Shown here in pieces: positions 1 through 6,080 of a stretch of DNA of 8,734 nt. Source of the DNA: Nitrospira sp. (lineage in GTDB: Bacteria > Nitrospirota > Thermodesulfovibrionia > Thermodesulfovibrionales > SM23-35); assembly GCA_016873595.1 (NCBI GenBank), contig VGWZ01000076.1:1-8734 (forward strand). The letters run 5' to 3'. Position 1 is the first letter of the stretch; every line of letters begins with the position of its first letter. The notes beneath the pieces were generated by a model. The model did not search any database. It was given only the letters and a program-made list of their open reading frames with translations, and was not told the origin of the DNA. Made by a program: the position numbers and the translations under genes.

Positions 1-140
1 ATTAAGATACCAGGATATTATTATTTGTCAAGATATTTTTTGCGTTTCGCTTAGAAATAATTTGATGAAACGTCTTGGGTTATCTCTACATTCCTGTTAG
101 CTTGTTGTAAAACTGGGGGATGGCAAGACGGTTATATAAC

Positions 141-170
141 TTGACTTCAAAATAGAGTTAAAGGTTTAAT
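141..170 (+). promoter_or_regulatory. Candidate sigma-70 promoter of bamD
   Basis: TTGACT (141-146) and TTTAAT (165-170) are separated by 18 nt, close to the sigma-70 consensus, and point at the bamD start 43 nt downstream. Transcription would begin near 177. The upstream stretch 1-140 is AT-rich and shows no gene or RNA element I recognise. The bamD ribosome site is weak: the best purine run, AAAGGG, lies about 14 nt before the ATG. Confidence 0.5.
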
Positions 171-212
171 AGTGAAACGACACAATCATGTAAAAGGGCA
201 ACACAAAGTACA

Positions 213-962
213 ATGAAAATAAGCTTCTCCATTCTCTTTTTTCTTATCCTCTTTAGCGTTTCCTGTTCGGGGAAACCGGCAATTAAACCTGAAGGACCAT
301 TCAATCCTGAAAAGTCACTTGCAAAAGCAAACGAACAGATAGACAAAAAAGATTATGAGGAGGCAAGGACAACACTTCTTGAGATTAAAAACAGGGACCT
401 GTCCAAAAAATTTGCTCCTCTTGCTCAGCTTAAGATTGCGGATACTTATGTGAAAGAGGGTGAGCCTGAATTAGCTGTTATTGAGTTCCAAAGATTCCTT
501 GAGGTATATCCTGACCACAAGTATGCTGTTTATGCACAGTACCAGCTTGCTATGGTCCACTTCGGTCAGATAGAGGGCCCTGAGAGGGGATATAGTGGTG
601 CAGCCAAGGCCCTTGAAGAATTTGAGAAACTTAAGAAGATGTTTCCAAGAAACCCATATAAAGAGATTGTAGATCTCAGAATCGAGAAATGTAAAAATAT
701 AATTGCAGATTATGAATTTCTTGTTGGGGAGTTCTACTATAAAAAAGGTTCCTATAGCTCAGCAATTGGCAGGTTCGAAGGATTAATGAAAAAATATCCT
801 GATTACAAACGTGAGGCTGATGTGCTGTTTTACAGCGGGATGTCTTATAAAAATATGGGACAGAAAGACAAAGCTACAGAGTATCTCAATCGTCTTATCG
901 AGAAGTATCCAAATTACAAGATTACGATAACTGCGAAGAAGGAACTTACTACTATCAAATGA
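213..962 (+). CDS. bamD: Outer membrane assembly lipoprotein BamD (TPR repeats)
   Basis: Essential periplasm-facing lipoprotein of the BAM complex, which inserts beta-barrel proteins into the outer membrane. The 249 residues match the usual BamD length of about 245. A hydrophobic signal peptide (residues 1-17) ends at Cys18 in the context SVSC. The Ser at -3 is unusual for a lipobox, but the position is right for lipidation. Tetratricopeptide-like helix pairs follow, seen as recurring A/G-x-F-x(n)-YP units: residues about 33-65, FQRFLEVYPDHKYA near 93-106, FEKLKKMFPRNPY near 137-149, and two C-terminal repeats (FEGLMKKYPDY, LNRLIEKYPNY). The ATG is preceded by a good promoter but a poor SD. 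A terminator follows, so the gene is probably monocistronic. A general TPR lipoprotein of the YbgF/CpoB type is the alternative, but the repeat layout fits BamD better. Confidence 0.88.
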   Translation: MKISFSILFFLILFSVSCSGKPAIKPEGPFNPEKSLAKANEQIDKKDYEEARTTLLEIKNRDLSKKFAPLAQLKIADTYVKEGEPELAVIEFQRFLEVYPDHKYAVYAQYQLAMVHFGQIEGPERGYSGAAKALEEFEKLKKMFPRNPYKEIVDLRIEKCKNIIADYEFLVGEFYYKKGSYSSAIGRFEGLMKKYPDYKREADVLFYSGMSYKNMGQKDKATEYLNRLIEKYPNYKITITAKKELTTIK

Positions 963-966
963 GCAT

Positions 967-1007
967 ACAGAACAAAAACATTTTTTCAACCAGTGTTCTG
1001 TGTTTTT
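967..1007 (+). terminator. Intrinsic terminator after bamD
   Basis: An 8-bp perfect stem, ACAGAACA (967-974) with TGTTCTGT (994-1001), encloses a 19-nt loop and is followed by GTTTTTG. The large loop makes it weaker than a textbook terminator. It lies right behind the bamD stop codon and separates bamD from the dehydrogenase gene. Confidence 0.5.
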
Positions 1008-1010
1008 GAG

Positions 1011-1026
1011 TCTCTATTTCGAGAGA
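1011..1026 (+). promoter_or_regulatory. Small hairpin covering the SD of the precorrin-2 dehydrogenase gene
   Basis: TCTCT (1011-1015) pairs with AGAGA (1022-1026) across a 6-nt loop. The right arm includes the only SD-like purines (GAGAG) before the TTG start at 1031. If it folds in the mRNA it would hide the ribosome site and keep translation low. The stem is short, so a functional role is uncertain. Confidence 0.25.
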
Positions 1027-1030
1027 TGAA

Positions 1031-1636
1031 TTGAATTATTATCCCTCATTCCTCAATCTTATCGGTAAAAGGGCTGTCGTTATCGGTGGTGGCAGGGTTG
1101 CAGAAAGAAAAATCCTTACTCTCCTCAAGGCGGGTGCGCGTGTTACAGTCATAAGTCCTCAACTTACAAAAAGGATCGAAAAAGAAAAACGTAAAAACAA
1201 CATAAAACATATTTCCCGGCACTATAGAAAAGGCGATCTTAAAAATGCATTCATCATCATCGCTGCGACAGATTCTCAGGTCATTAATAAGCACGTCTCT
1301 GAAGATGCACCGTGCCTGGTGAATATTGTGGATGCTCCGTCTTTGTGCAATTTTATTGTTCCCTCAGTTGTGAAACGAGGCCCGTTGACTATAGCAATCT
1401 CAACGAGTGGCGTAAGCCCTGCACTTTCAAGATCAATTCGTAAAGAACTTGAAAAACTCTACGGTTCCGAATTTTCCCGCTATTTGAAATTCCTGGAAAA
1501 ATTTCGCAAAAAGGTAGTGAAGGAGATTCCAGATAAAACAAAAAGGGCTACATTTTTAAAAAGCCTTGCGTCAAAAGAAATGATTGAGATGCTCAGGAAG
1601 AAGGGGGTTAAAGAGGTTGTAAAAATTCTCCAGTAA
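1031..1636 (+). CDS. Precorrin-2 dehydrogenase / sirohydrochlorin ferrochelatase (CysG N-terminal, Met8/SirC-like)
   Basis: NAD-dependent oxidation of precorrin-2 to sirohydrochlorin, and in some family members insertion of iron to give siroheme. Siroheme serves sulfite and nitrite reductases and feeds the alternative heme route. At 201 residues it matches the stand-alone form, with no SUMT methyltransferase domain. A Rossmann NAD-binding loop is clear at residues 17-26 (VIGGGRVAER) followed by ARVTVISP. The catalytic aspartate expected in the NVVD/NIVD motif is Asp101 (VNIVDAP). The conserved AISTSGVSPALSR near 122-134 is the dimerisation/C-domain signature. The start is TTG at 1031; an ATG just upstream runs straight into a stop in another frame. 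The rare start, weak SD and small SD-covering hairpin predict low expression. No other tetrapyrrole gene lies in the window, although hemA often neighbours this gene. Confidence 0.88.
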   Translation: MNYYPSFLNLIGKRAVVIGGGRVAERKILTLLKAGARVTVISPQLTKRIEKEKRKNNIKHISRHYRKGDLKNAFIIIAATDSQVINKHVSEDAPCLVNIVDAPSLCNFIVPSVVKRGPLTIAISTSGVSPALSRSIRKELEKLYGSEFSRYLKFLEKFRKKVVKEIPDKTKRATFLKSLASKEMIEMLRKKGVKEVVKILQ

Positions 1637-1648
1637 AACGGAGGTGAT

Positions 1649-2170
1649 ATGGATTTAAAAATATTTGAAAAGATGGAAGCACCCGAACTTCGACGTTACC
1701 TTGAATTCCTGCTCTGGCATTACAGGGTCGTAGACGCCTTCTGGTTTATCTATGTTGGAGAGCGATTTGGTCAGCCAATTGCAGAGCGTATCAATGAACA
1801 AGTCTGGGCACGTGTCGCTGGAATGGCCGCAAAAAATATTCTCTCACGCTTTCAGATTTACGAAAAAGGCCTGAGAGGTTTCGTACAGGCTCTGAATCTT
1901 TTTCCCTGGCGCATTATCGCGGGCTATCATATCCATGAAGATGAAAACCAGGTAATTATATCAGTTCCCTCATGTCCCACACAGGAGGCCAGGCTCCGGA
2001 GAGGTCTGGAAGAGTTTGTATGCAAAGAAATGCACCGGGGTGAATTTATCAATTTTGCCAAGGAAATAGATGAGCGTATTCGTGTTGAATGCCTCTTTGC
2101 ACCACCTGATCCCCACCCCAGGGATATGTTCTGTCAGTGGCGTTTTTATCTTGAGGAAAATTCAGGTTAA
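1649..2170 (+). CDS. Conserved protein with four spaced cysteines, possibly DUF6125 / ATC-hydrolase-like
   Basis: A soluble protein of 173 residues without a signal peptide or membrane segment. The first 75 residues are helical and rich in aromatic residues (LEFLLWHYRVVDAFWFIYV). The second half is a mixed alpha/beta domain with Cys109 (SVPSCPTQ), Cys125 (EEFVCKEMH), Cys148 (RVECLFAPPDPHP) and Cys162 (MFCQWRF). The CPTQEARLRRGLEEFVC segment and closing CQWRF resemble the DUF6125 / L-2-amino-thiazoline-4-carboxylate hydrolase-like group as I remember it; I could not run a profile search. The cysteines may bind a metal or cofactor (inference). A near-perfect SD (GGAGGTGAT, 1640-1648) abuts the ATG, so translation should be strong, in contrast to the gene in front. 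It sits 12 nt behind the dehydrogenase and 24 nt before corA, consistent with one operon. Confidence 0.75.
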   Translation: MDLKIFEKMEAPELRRYLEFLLWHYRVVDAFWFIYVGERFGQPIAERINEQVWARVAGMAAKNILSRFQIYEKGLRGFVQALNLFPWRIIAGYHIHEDENQVIISVPSCPTQEARLRRGLEEFVCKEMHRGEFINFAKEIDERIRVECLFAPPDPHPRDMFCQWRFYLEENSG

Positions 2171-2194
2171 GCTGTAAAAGAGAGGTAAACTGTC

Positions 2195-2935
2195 ATGCAA
2201 AGACTCATTAAGAAAAGAGCAAAAAAGGCTGGTCTTCCTCCGGGGACTCTTATTCATATCGGGGAGAAAAAGACTGGTGAAATAAAGATAACAGCAGTCG
2301 ATTACGACGAGACACTTTTTCAGGAAAAAGAATTAAAGACGATCGTGGAATGTTTTCCTTACAAAGACAAGCCTGCCATAACATGGATTAATGTAGACGG
2401 TGTGCATCAGATCGAGACCTTAGAAAAACTTGGTGATTGCTTTGGATTGCATCCTTTTGTCCTTGAAGACGAATTAGTGACGAATCCAACGCTGGCAACC
2501 TTACAGATAATTCACAATTTTAAAAGAGACATGATATTTCTGCGTAAGTCGGTCTGGCCTTTACGGGAAGTAATCAGTATCATGGAAAGAGGAGAATCAC
2601 CACTTGTTCAGGAAACGACTGGCATATATCTGAGAGATGTTTACGACCATACAATTCATGTAATTGATACAATAGAGACATTCAGGGAAATGCTTTCCGG
2701 GATGCTCGATGTCTATCTGTCAAGTATCAGTAATAAACTGAATTCGATAATGAAAGTGCTGACGATTATTGCAACGATATTTATGCCGCTCACTTTCTTT
2801 GCAGGAGTTTATGGAATGAATTTCAAATATATGCCGGAACTCGAGTGGCGCTGGGGTTGTCCTATAGTGTTACTCTTCATGTTCAGTATTGGTATTTCCA
2901 TGCTCATTTATTTCAAGAAGAAAAAATGGATGTAA
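2195..2935 (+). CDS. corA: CorA-type magnesium channel with an internal in-frame deletion of about 108 residues
   Basis: CorA forms a pentameric inner-membrane channel for Mg2+ (also Co2+, Ni2+). The C-terminal half is complete: stalk-helix sequence around 118-128 (KSVWPLREV) and 148-190, membrane helix 1 (about 186-206), the YGMN signature (GMN 207-209), the loop MPELEW, membrane helix 2 (about 222-240) and the basic tail KKKKW. The N-terminus also aligns with Thermotoga maritima CorA from GLPPGTL to HPFVLED (85-92). LED is then joined directly to ELVTNPTLATLQ, which in the T. maritima protein (351 residues, recalled from memory) lies about 108 residues further on. Most of the cytoplasmic alpha/beta domain is missing, yet the frame is kept. 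Asp92 and Asp172 correspond to the two regulatory M1-site aspartates (Asp89 and Asp277 there). The start ATG follows AGAGG at 2181-2185. It could be a working mini-CorA, a decaying gene or an assembly collapse. Confidence 0.85.
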   Translation: MQRLIKKRAKKAGLPPGTLIHIGEKKTGEIKITAVDYDETLFQEKELKTIVECFPYKDKPAITWINVDGVHQIETLEKLGDCFGLHPFVLEDELVTNPTLATLQIIHNFKRDMIFLRKSVWPLREVISIMERGESPLVQETTGIYLRDVYDHTIHVIDTIETFREMLSGMLDVYLSSISNKLNSIMKVLTIIATIFMPLTFFAGVYGMNFKYMPELEWRWGCPIVLLFMFSIGISMLIYFKKKKWM

Positions 2936-2953
2936 TTAAGGGAATAATAGATT

Positions 2954-3514
2954 GTGATTAGCCTCCTGGTTCTTGTTGTGATAGTGATATTCTTAGCAAG
3001 CTATCTTTTTTATGGCCGGTTTTTATTCAAACAGATGAGATTAAACGATTCCCGGCCGACACCTGCATGCCGGTTAAACGACGGAGTTGATTTTGTTCCG
3101 GCAAAACCTGCCCTTCTTTTAGGACAGCATTTTTCTGCAATCTCAGCAGCAGGACCTATTGTAGGGCCAATTCTTGCATGTATCTGGTTCGGCTGGTTGC
3201 CTGCGGTACTGTGGATTATAATCGGCGCAGTATTCATCGGCGGGGTACACGATTTTTTAAGTTTCGTTGCCTCTATAAGACATAAGGCAGCATCTATTGG
3301 CGAGATTGTAAAACACCATATGTCCCGTACCTCGCATATTCTTTTTCTTATATTTGTCTGGTTTGCGTTAATTTATGTCATCATTGCATTTACTGATATC
3401 ACTGCCCAGACATTTAAGACTGCCACTGTAAGGAATGGCTTTTGGTCCGGGTGTAGCTGCATCGTCGATACTTTACCTTTTGCTTGGAATCATTATGGGA
3501 ATTCTGTTGTATAG
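2954..3514 (+). pseudogene. cstA: Carbon starvation protein CstA, N-terminal part (frameshifted)
   Basis: CstA-family inner-membrane peptide/pyruvate transporter, first part. The start is GTG with AAGGGA (2938-2943) upstream, 18 nt after corA. The family hallmarks are present: a first membrane helix (residues 2-20), NDGVDFVPAKPALLLGQHF (42-60), SAAGPIVGPILA, FGWLPAVLWIIIGAVF and GGVHDFLSF. The reading frame stays CstA-like to about residue 163 (NGF) and then becomes unrelated sequence ending in a premature stop. A TTTT run at 3440-3443 is the break: removing one T gives NGFGPGVAASSILYLLL, which rejoins the downstream frame perfectly. Repaired, 2954-3842 would encode 295 residues. The defect is therefore either a one-base insertion in a homopolymer or a sequencing error. 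Confidence 0.85.
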
Positions 3515-3842
3515 ACTTAAACTTAAACTCTGGCTTGCTACATTGATATTTTTACCATTGGTATTGTTTATCGTATGGATTGGTCCACGATTGCCTCAGC
3601 CAATCATCTCTTTTTTATCGGATATACCTGTAAAACAGTGGGACATCTTCCTTCTGATCTATTGTTTTATTGCATCAGTTATACCAATGTGGTTATTACT
3701 CCAATTCAGTGGCATAGCTATTAAATCTGATACTGTAATCTCAGGCATTTGTGGAATTATCTTATTCATTCTGAGCGTTCTGTTGATTTTTGAGGCAATA
3801 AGGGTGTTAGTGTTAAAACCTGTAAAGGATAAAAAAGCCTGA
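3435..3842 (+). pseudogene. cstA: CstA downstream part in the shifted frame, with a further internal deletion
   Basis: This continues cstA after the T-run frameshift: GPGVAASSILYLLLGIIMG, a basic loop, WLATLIFLPLVLFIVWIGP, then WDIFLLIYCFIASVIPMWLLLQ. In full-length family members WLLLQ is followed by PRDYL/PRGYL and several hundred residues with more membrane helices. Here it passes directly (near 3702-3715) into a short hydrophilic link and one last helix (ISGICGIILFILSVLLIFE) with a basic tail, which resembles the normal CstA C-terminus. Even with the frame repaired the protein would be about 295 residues against roughly 480-700 in the family, so most transport helices are absent and it is unlikely to transport. 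The ATG at 3435 is an internal methionine without a convincing SD. Confidence 0.8.
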
Positions 3843-3858
3843 TGGTTATATTTATCGG

Positions 3859-3895
3859 GCTTACCAGCTTGTTAGCTTTGCGGCTTGCATGCTTG
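3859..3895. repeat. Degenerate 8-nt GCTTNNNN tandem array, copy 1
   Basis: Four consecutive octamers and part of a fifth share GCTT in exact 8-nt register: GCTTACCA, GCTTGTTA, GCTTTGCG, GCTTGCAT, GCTTG. The array starts 16 nt after the cstA stop codon. A related array follows the next gene (5173-5200). No protein or RNA family is recognised; it looks like a decayed microsatellite-type intergenic repeat. Confidence 0.6.
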
Positions 3896-3938
3896 AAAAA
3901 TTTATGGTAGGCAAAGATAGTCAAAAAGGGGTTGTCAC

Positions 3939-5165
3939 ATGATTCATTACGCATGGATTATAGCATTTACAGGAGCACTCGTTACAATCCTTGCCCACGG
4001 TTTCGGAAGGATGTCTTATTCTGTCATACTGCCCTCTATGAAAGACGGTTTAATGCTCACCTATACTCAGCTTGGGTCTATTGCGATGGGAAATTTTGTG
4101 GGATACCTCTGTCTTGCAATCATAGGGGGATTCCTTGCAGCCCGTTTCGGGGTCCGACGGGTAGTTTTCATATCCCTCATCGTGATCGGTATAAGCTTAT
4201 TCCTCACCGGCCTCGTAGATTCATTCCTGTCTGCTTTTATCATGAGACTCATTACAGGAACAGGTAACGGAGGCTGCTATGTGCCGATTATGGCACTCCC
4301 TGCTGCCTGGTTTGTGGCAAGGAAGAGAGGATTCGCAACGGGTATAGTGTCAGCCGGTGTAGGCATTGGTCTCTTCCTGTCCGGCATTATCCTCCCCCTT
4401 ATCATCTCTTACTTCGGGAAAGACGGATGGAGGTATGCATGGTTTGTACTGGGCATTGCCGTATTTATATTTTCCTTTGTTTGTTATGCATTCCTGAGGA
4501 ATAACCCGAAAGAAAAGGGGCTCTCCATGTACGGCGGTGAGGAGGAGCAAAGAGGAGGACCGAAGGTTACGCTCTTTTCAGCATTCAAAGACGTTGTTGG
4601 AGAAACAGAAATATGGAAACTGGGCTGTGTTTATTTTATGTTCGGCTTCTCATATATTATATACCTTACCTTTTTTGTTGCATATCTCACCAAAGAGATA
4701 GGGGTTCCTTCTATCGCTGCAGGGAGGATATTTGCTCTCCTCGGTATTGTCAGCATCTTCTGCGGGGTCATCTACGGATGGATTTCTGATGTGCTCGGAC
4801 GCAGATTCGGCTTAATAATCGCTTATGTGACCCTTGCAGTTTCTTATATCATCTTTGCTTTCTGGAAAGATTACACCGGGTTTTACGTATCTGCCTTTGT
4901 ATTCGGCATTGCTTCCTTTTCTGTACCGACAATCATGGCTGCGGCATCAGGGGACGCTGTGGGAGGGAGGCTCGCTCCGGCCGGCCTTGGTTTCATCACC
5001 CTCTTTTTCGGAATAGGTCAGGCATTGGGCCCGGTAATCGGTGGGTGGCTCAAGGACACAACAGGAACATTTACTTATGCATTTATGCTCTCCGCAGCCA
5101 TATCCCTAATAGGTGCAACAGGTTCACTCATTTTAAGAAAGAAAACCATCTCATCCGCTTTTTAG
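3939..5165 (+). CDS. MFS permease, 12 membrane helices, substrate unknown
   Basis: Inner-membrane secondary transporter of the major facilitator superfamily, 408 residues, the normal length. Twelve hydrophobic segments can be counted, six before and six after a charged central loop (about 186-215, RNNPKEKGLSMYGGEEE). The motif-A loop between helices 2 and 3 reads GGFLAARFGVRR, and the matching loop between helices 8 and 9 reads GWISDVLGRR. The helix 1 sequence HGFGRMSYSVILPSM and the general look resemble the YbfB/YjiJ or monocarboxylate/oxalate-antiporter-like branches. Substrate cannot be read from sequence; an organic anion is a guess. ATG at 3939 follows AAGGGG with good spacing. Unlike corA and cstA upstream it appears complete. 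It sits between two GCTTNNNN arrays, each just behind a stop codon. Confidence 0.88.
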   Translation: MIHYAWIIAFTGALVTILAHGFGRMSYSVILPSMKDGLMLTYTQLGSIAMGNFVGYLCLAIIGGFLAARFGVRRVVFISLIVIGISLFLTGLVDSFLSAFIMRLITGTGNGGCYVPIMALPAAWFVARKRGFATGIVSAGVGIGLFLSGIILPLIISYFGKDGWRYAWFVLGIAVFIFSFVCYAFLRNNPKEKGLSMYGGEEEQRGGPKVTLFSAFKDVVGETEIWKLGCVYFMFGFSYIIYLTFFVAYLTKEIGVPSIAAGRIFALLGIVSIFCGVIYGWISDVLGRRFGLIIAYVTLAVSYIIFAFWKDYTGFYVSAFVFGIASFSVPTIMAAASGDAVGGRLAPAGLGFITLFFGIGQALGPVIGGWLKDTTGTFTYAFMLSAAISLIGATGSLILRKKTISSAF

Positions 5166-5172
5166 GTTAATA

Positions 5173-5200
5173 GCTTACTCGCTTGCTTCTTTGCTTCCGC
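5173..5200. repeat. Degenerate GCTTNNNN array, copy 2
   Basis: Units read GCTTACTC, GCTT, GCTTCTTT, GCTTCCGC, keeping GCTT at multiples of 4 or 8 nt. It begins 7 nt after the MFS stop codon and runs into the TCCGCCT palindrome. Its first unit differs from the first unit of copy 1 at only two bases (GCTTACTC, GCTTACCA). Confidence 0.5.
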
Positions 5201-5210
5201 CTTAGGCGGA
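5196..5210. repeat. Dispersed palindrome TCCGCCT-N-AGGCGGA, copy 1
   Basis: A perfect 7-bp inverted repeat (TCCGCCT / AGGCGGA) around a single T, just downstream of the MFS gene. The same core, with longer arms, recurs at 8161-8181 behind the toxin-antitoxin pair. This points to a genome-wide intergenic palindrome family. Confidence 0.6.
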
Positions 5211-5220
5211 CTCATTGCTG

Positions 5221-5250
5221 TTGCAGTGGCATGGCAGTTTCGGATATAGT
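5221..5250 (+). promoter_or_regulatory. Candidate promoter for the RHH-like / methyltransferase / ywbE unit
   Basis: TTGCAG (5221-5226) and TATAGT (5245-5250) lie 18 nt apart. A start near 5257 would give a leader of about 115 nt that has to pass through the terminator hairpin at 5321-5357 before the first gene. No other place for a promoter exists between that hairpin and the SD. Confidence 0.4.
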
Positions 5251-5320
5251 ACATTATCCTCGTTGAGGTGAGGGGGGAAGTGGGTTACATTATTCTTTAA
5301 GGAATGTTTGGTAAAGAACG

Positions 5321-5357
5321 AAAGCCTGTTCTCAAAAAAAGAATGGGCTTTTTGTTT
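5321..5357 (+). terminator. Strong intrinsic terminator abutting the next SD (possible attenuator)
   Basis: A 12-bp stem (5321-5332 with 5340-5351, including two G-U pairs) closes a 7-nt A-rich loop and is followed by a T-rich tail to 5357. Only a few nucleotides separate the tail from the AAGGAG SD at 5361-5366. It may end MFS transcripts, but the next gene can then be expressed only by readthrough. A competing 5-bp stem, AGAAC (5315-5319) with GTTCT (5328-5332), would tie up the left terminator arm, so attenuation is plausible. Confidence 0.7.
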
Positions 5358-5371
5358 TAGAAGGAGTGGTT

Positions 5372-5575
5372 ATGGCAAAGTACACGGCATCAATCGACGA
5401 AGACACGCGTCAGAGGATCCATGCATTACCGAGGGGCATAAACTTCTCAGCCTTCATGCGAAAGGCAATCAATGTCTTTGTTGAGGAGCTTGAGAAAAAC
5501 CATGATCTGAAGCCTGAAAATTTCATCATCACCTGCACTGCCCGTAAAGATGCATCAGATAAAAAAAGAAGATAA
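5372..5575 (+). CDS. Small ribbon-helix-helix-like protein
   Basis: 67 residues starting at the ATG that follows the AAGGAG SD by 5 nt; a GTG two codons upstream lies inside the SD and is unlikely to be used. The order is a short beta strand (KYTASID), a helix (EDTRQRIHAL), a turn (PRGIN) and a second helix (FSAFMRKAINVFVEELEK), the pattern of Arc/MetJ-type DNA-binding proteins and of many antitoxins. A basic tail ends in DKKRR. No toxin lies beside it; the next gene, 4 nt away, is the methyltransferase remnant. The fold assignment comes from pattern only, and the target is unknown. A terminator-type hairpin in its leader suggests its expression is conditional. Confidence 0.65.
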   Translation: MAKYTASIDEDTRQRIHALPRGINFSAFMRKAINVFVEELEKNHDLKPENFIITCTARKDASDKKRR

Positions 5576-5579
5576 GGGC

Positions 5580-6080
5580 ATGGGAAAAAGAAAAATTCTT
5601 ATTACCTGCGCAAAGGGCATACCGCCTTTTTTAAAAGAAGAGCTCCTTAAGCTCGGATTTCCCGTTTTTTCTGAGACATTGGCAGGCATAGAGACAGAAG
5701 GCACCATCGACGATACCATGAGGCTTAATCTCCATCTCAGAACAGGACACCGTGTCCTTTTCCTCCTCAGGGAATTTATTGCAGCAGATGCCGATGCCCT
5801 CTACATGGCGGTTTCCGAAATAGTATGGGAGGATTATATAGACGAGGATGGATATTTTTCTGTAACCTCCAGCGTGGATAACCCCACTATCAGGGATTCG
5901 CGCTATGCAAACGTAAAGTGCAAGGATGCGATTGCAGACAGGATAAAGGAAAAGCGAGGAAAACGTCCTGACTCAGGCCCTGCCCAGGACATGGTCGTAG
6001 TAAACCTCTATTGGAAAGACGATAGATGCTCGCTTTATCTTGATACATCAGGAGAATCCCATTTTTTAACAGCAGGATAG
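5580..6080 (+). pseudogene. THUMP-domain rRNA methyltransferase (RlmL/RlmK-like), N-terminal part only
   Basis: Class I SAM-dependent RNA methyltransferases of this group carry an N-terminal THUMP RNA-binding domain and a C-terminal Rossmann catalytic domain, usually about 370-390 residues in all. Here 166 residues remain. The THUMP part is well conserved: KILITCAKGIPPFLKEEL (4-21), MRLNLHLRTGHRVLFLLREF, VTSSVDNPTIRDSRYANVKCKDAI, PDSGPAQDMVVVNLYW and CSLYLDTSGES. After GES, where the family continues into the catalytic domain, the frame gives only HFLTAG and stops. No DPxCGSGT or NPPYG motif is present, so it cannot methylate. The true C-terminus of the same gene follows in another frame. ATG 5580 is chosen because MGKRKILITC matches family starts; an ATG at 5550 would overlap the preceding gene. 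Confidence 0.85.

Noticed and set aside
1..212. Search for a riboswitch or small RNA upstream of bamD
   Set aside because: Only a weak 6-bp inverted repeat and a promoter were found; no known riboswitch core.
3932..4267. 111-codon open frame overlapping the MFS gene start
   Set aside because: Compositionally odd (rich in R, H, C) and inside the clear MFS coding frame.
5280..5300. Possible six-codon leader peptide (GTG GGT TAC ATT ATT CTT TAA) before the attenuator-like hairpin
   Set aside because: A purine-rich run precedes it, but codons give no regulatory logic and chance occurrence is likely.
5372..5575. RHH-like protein as the antitoxin of a type II pair
   Set aside because: The neighbour is a methyltransferase remnant, not a toxin, and no small toxin-like gene lies upstream.
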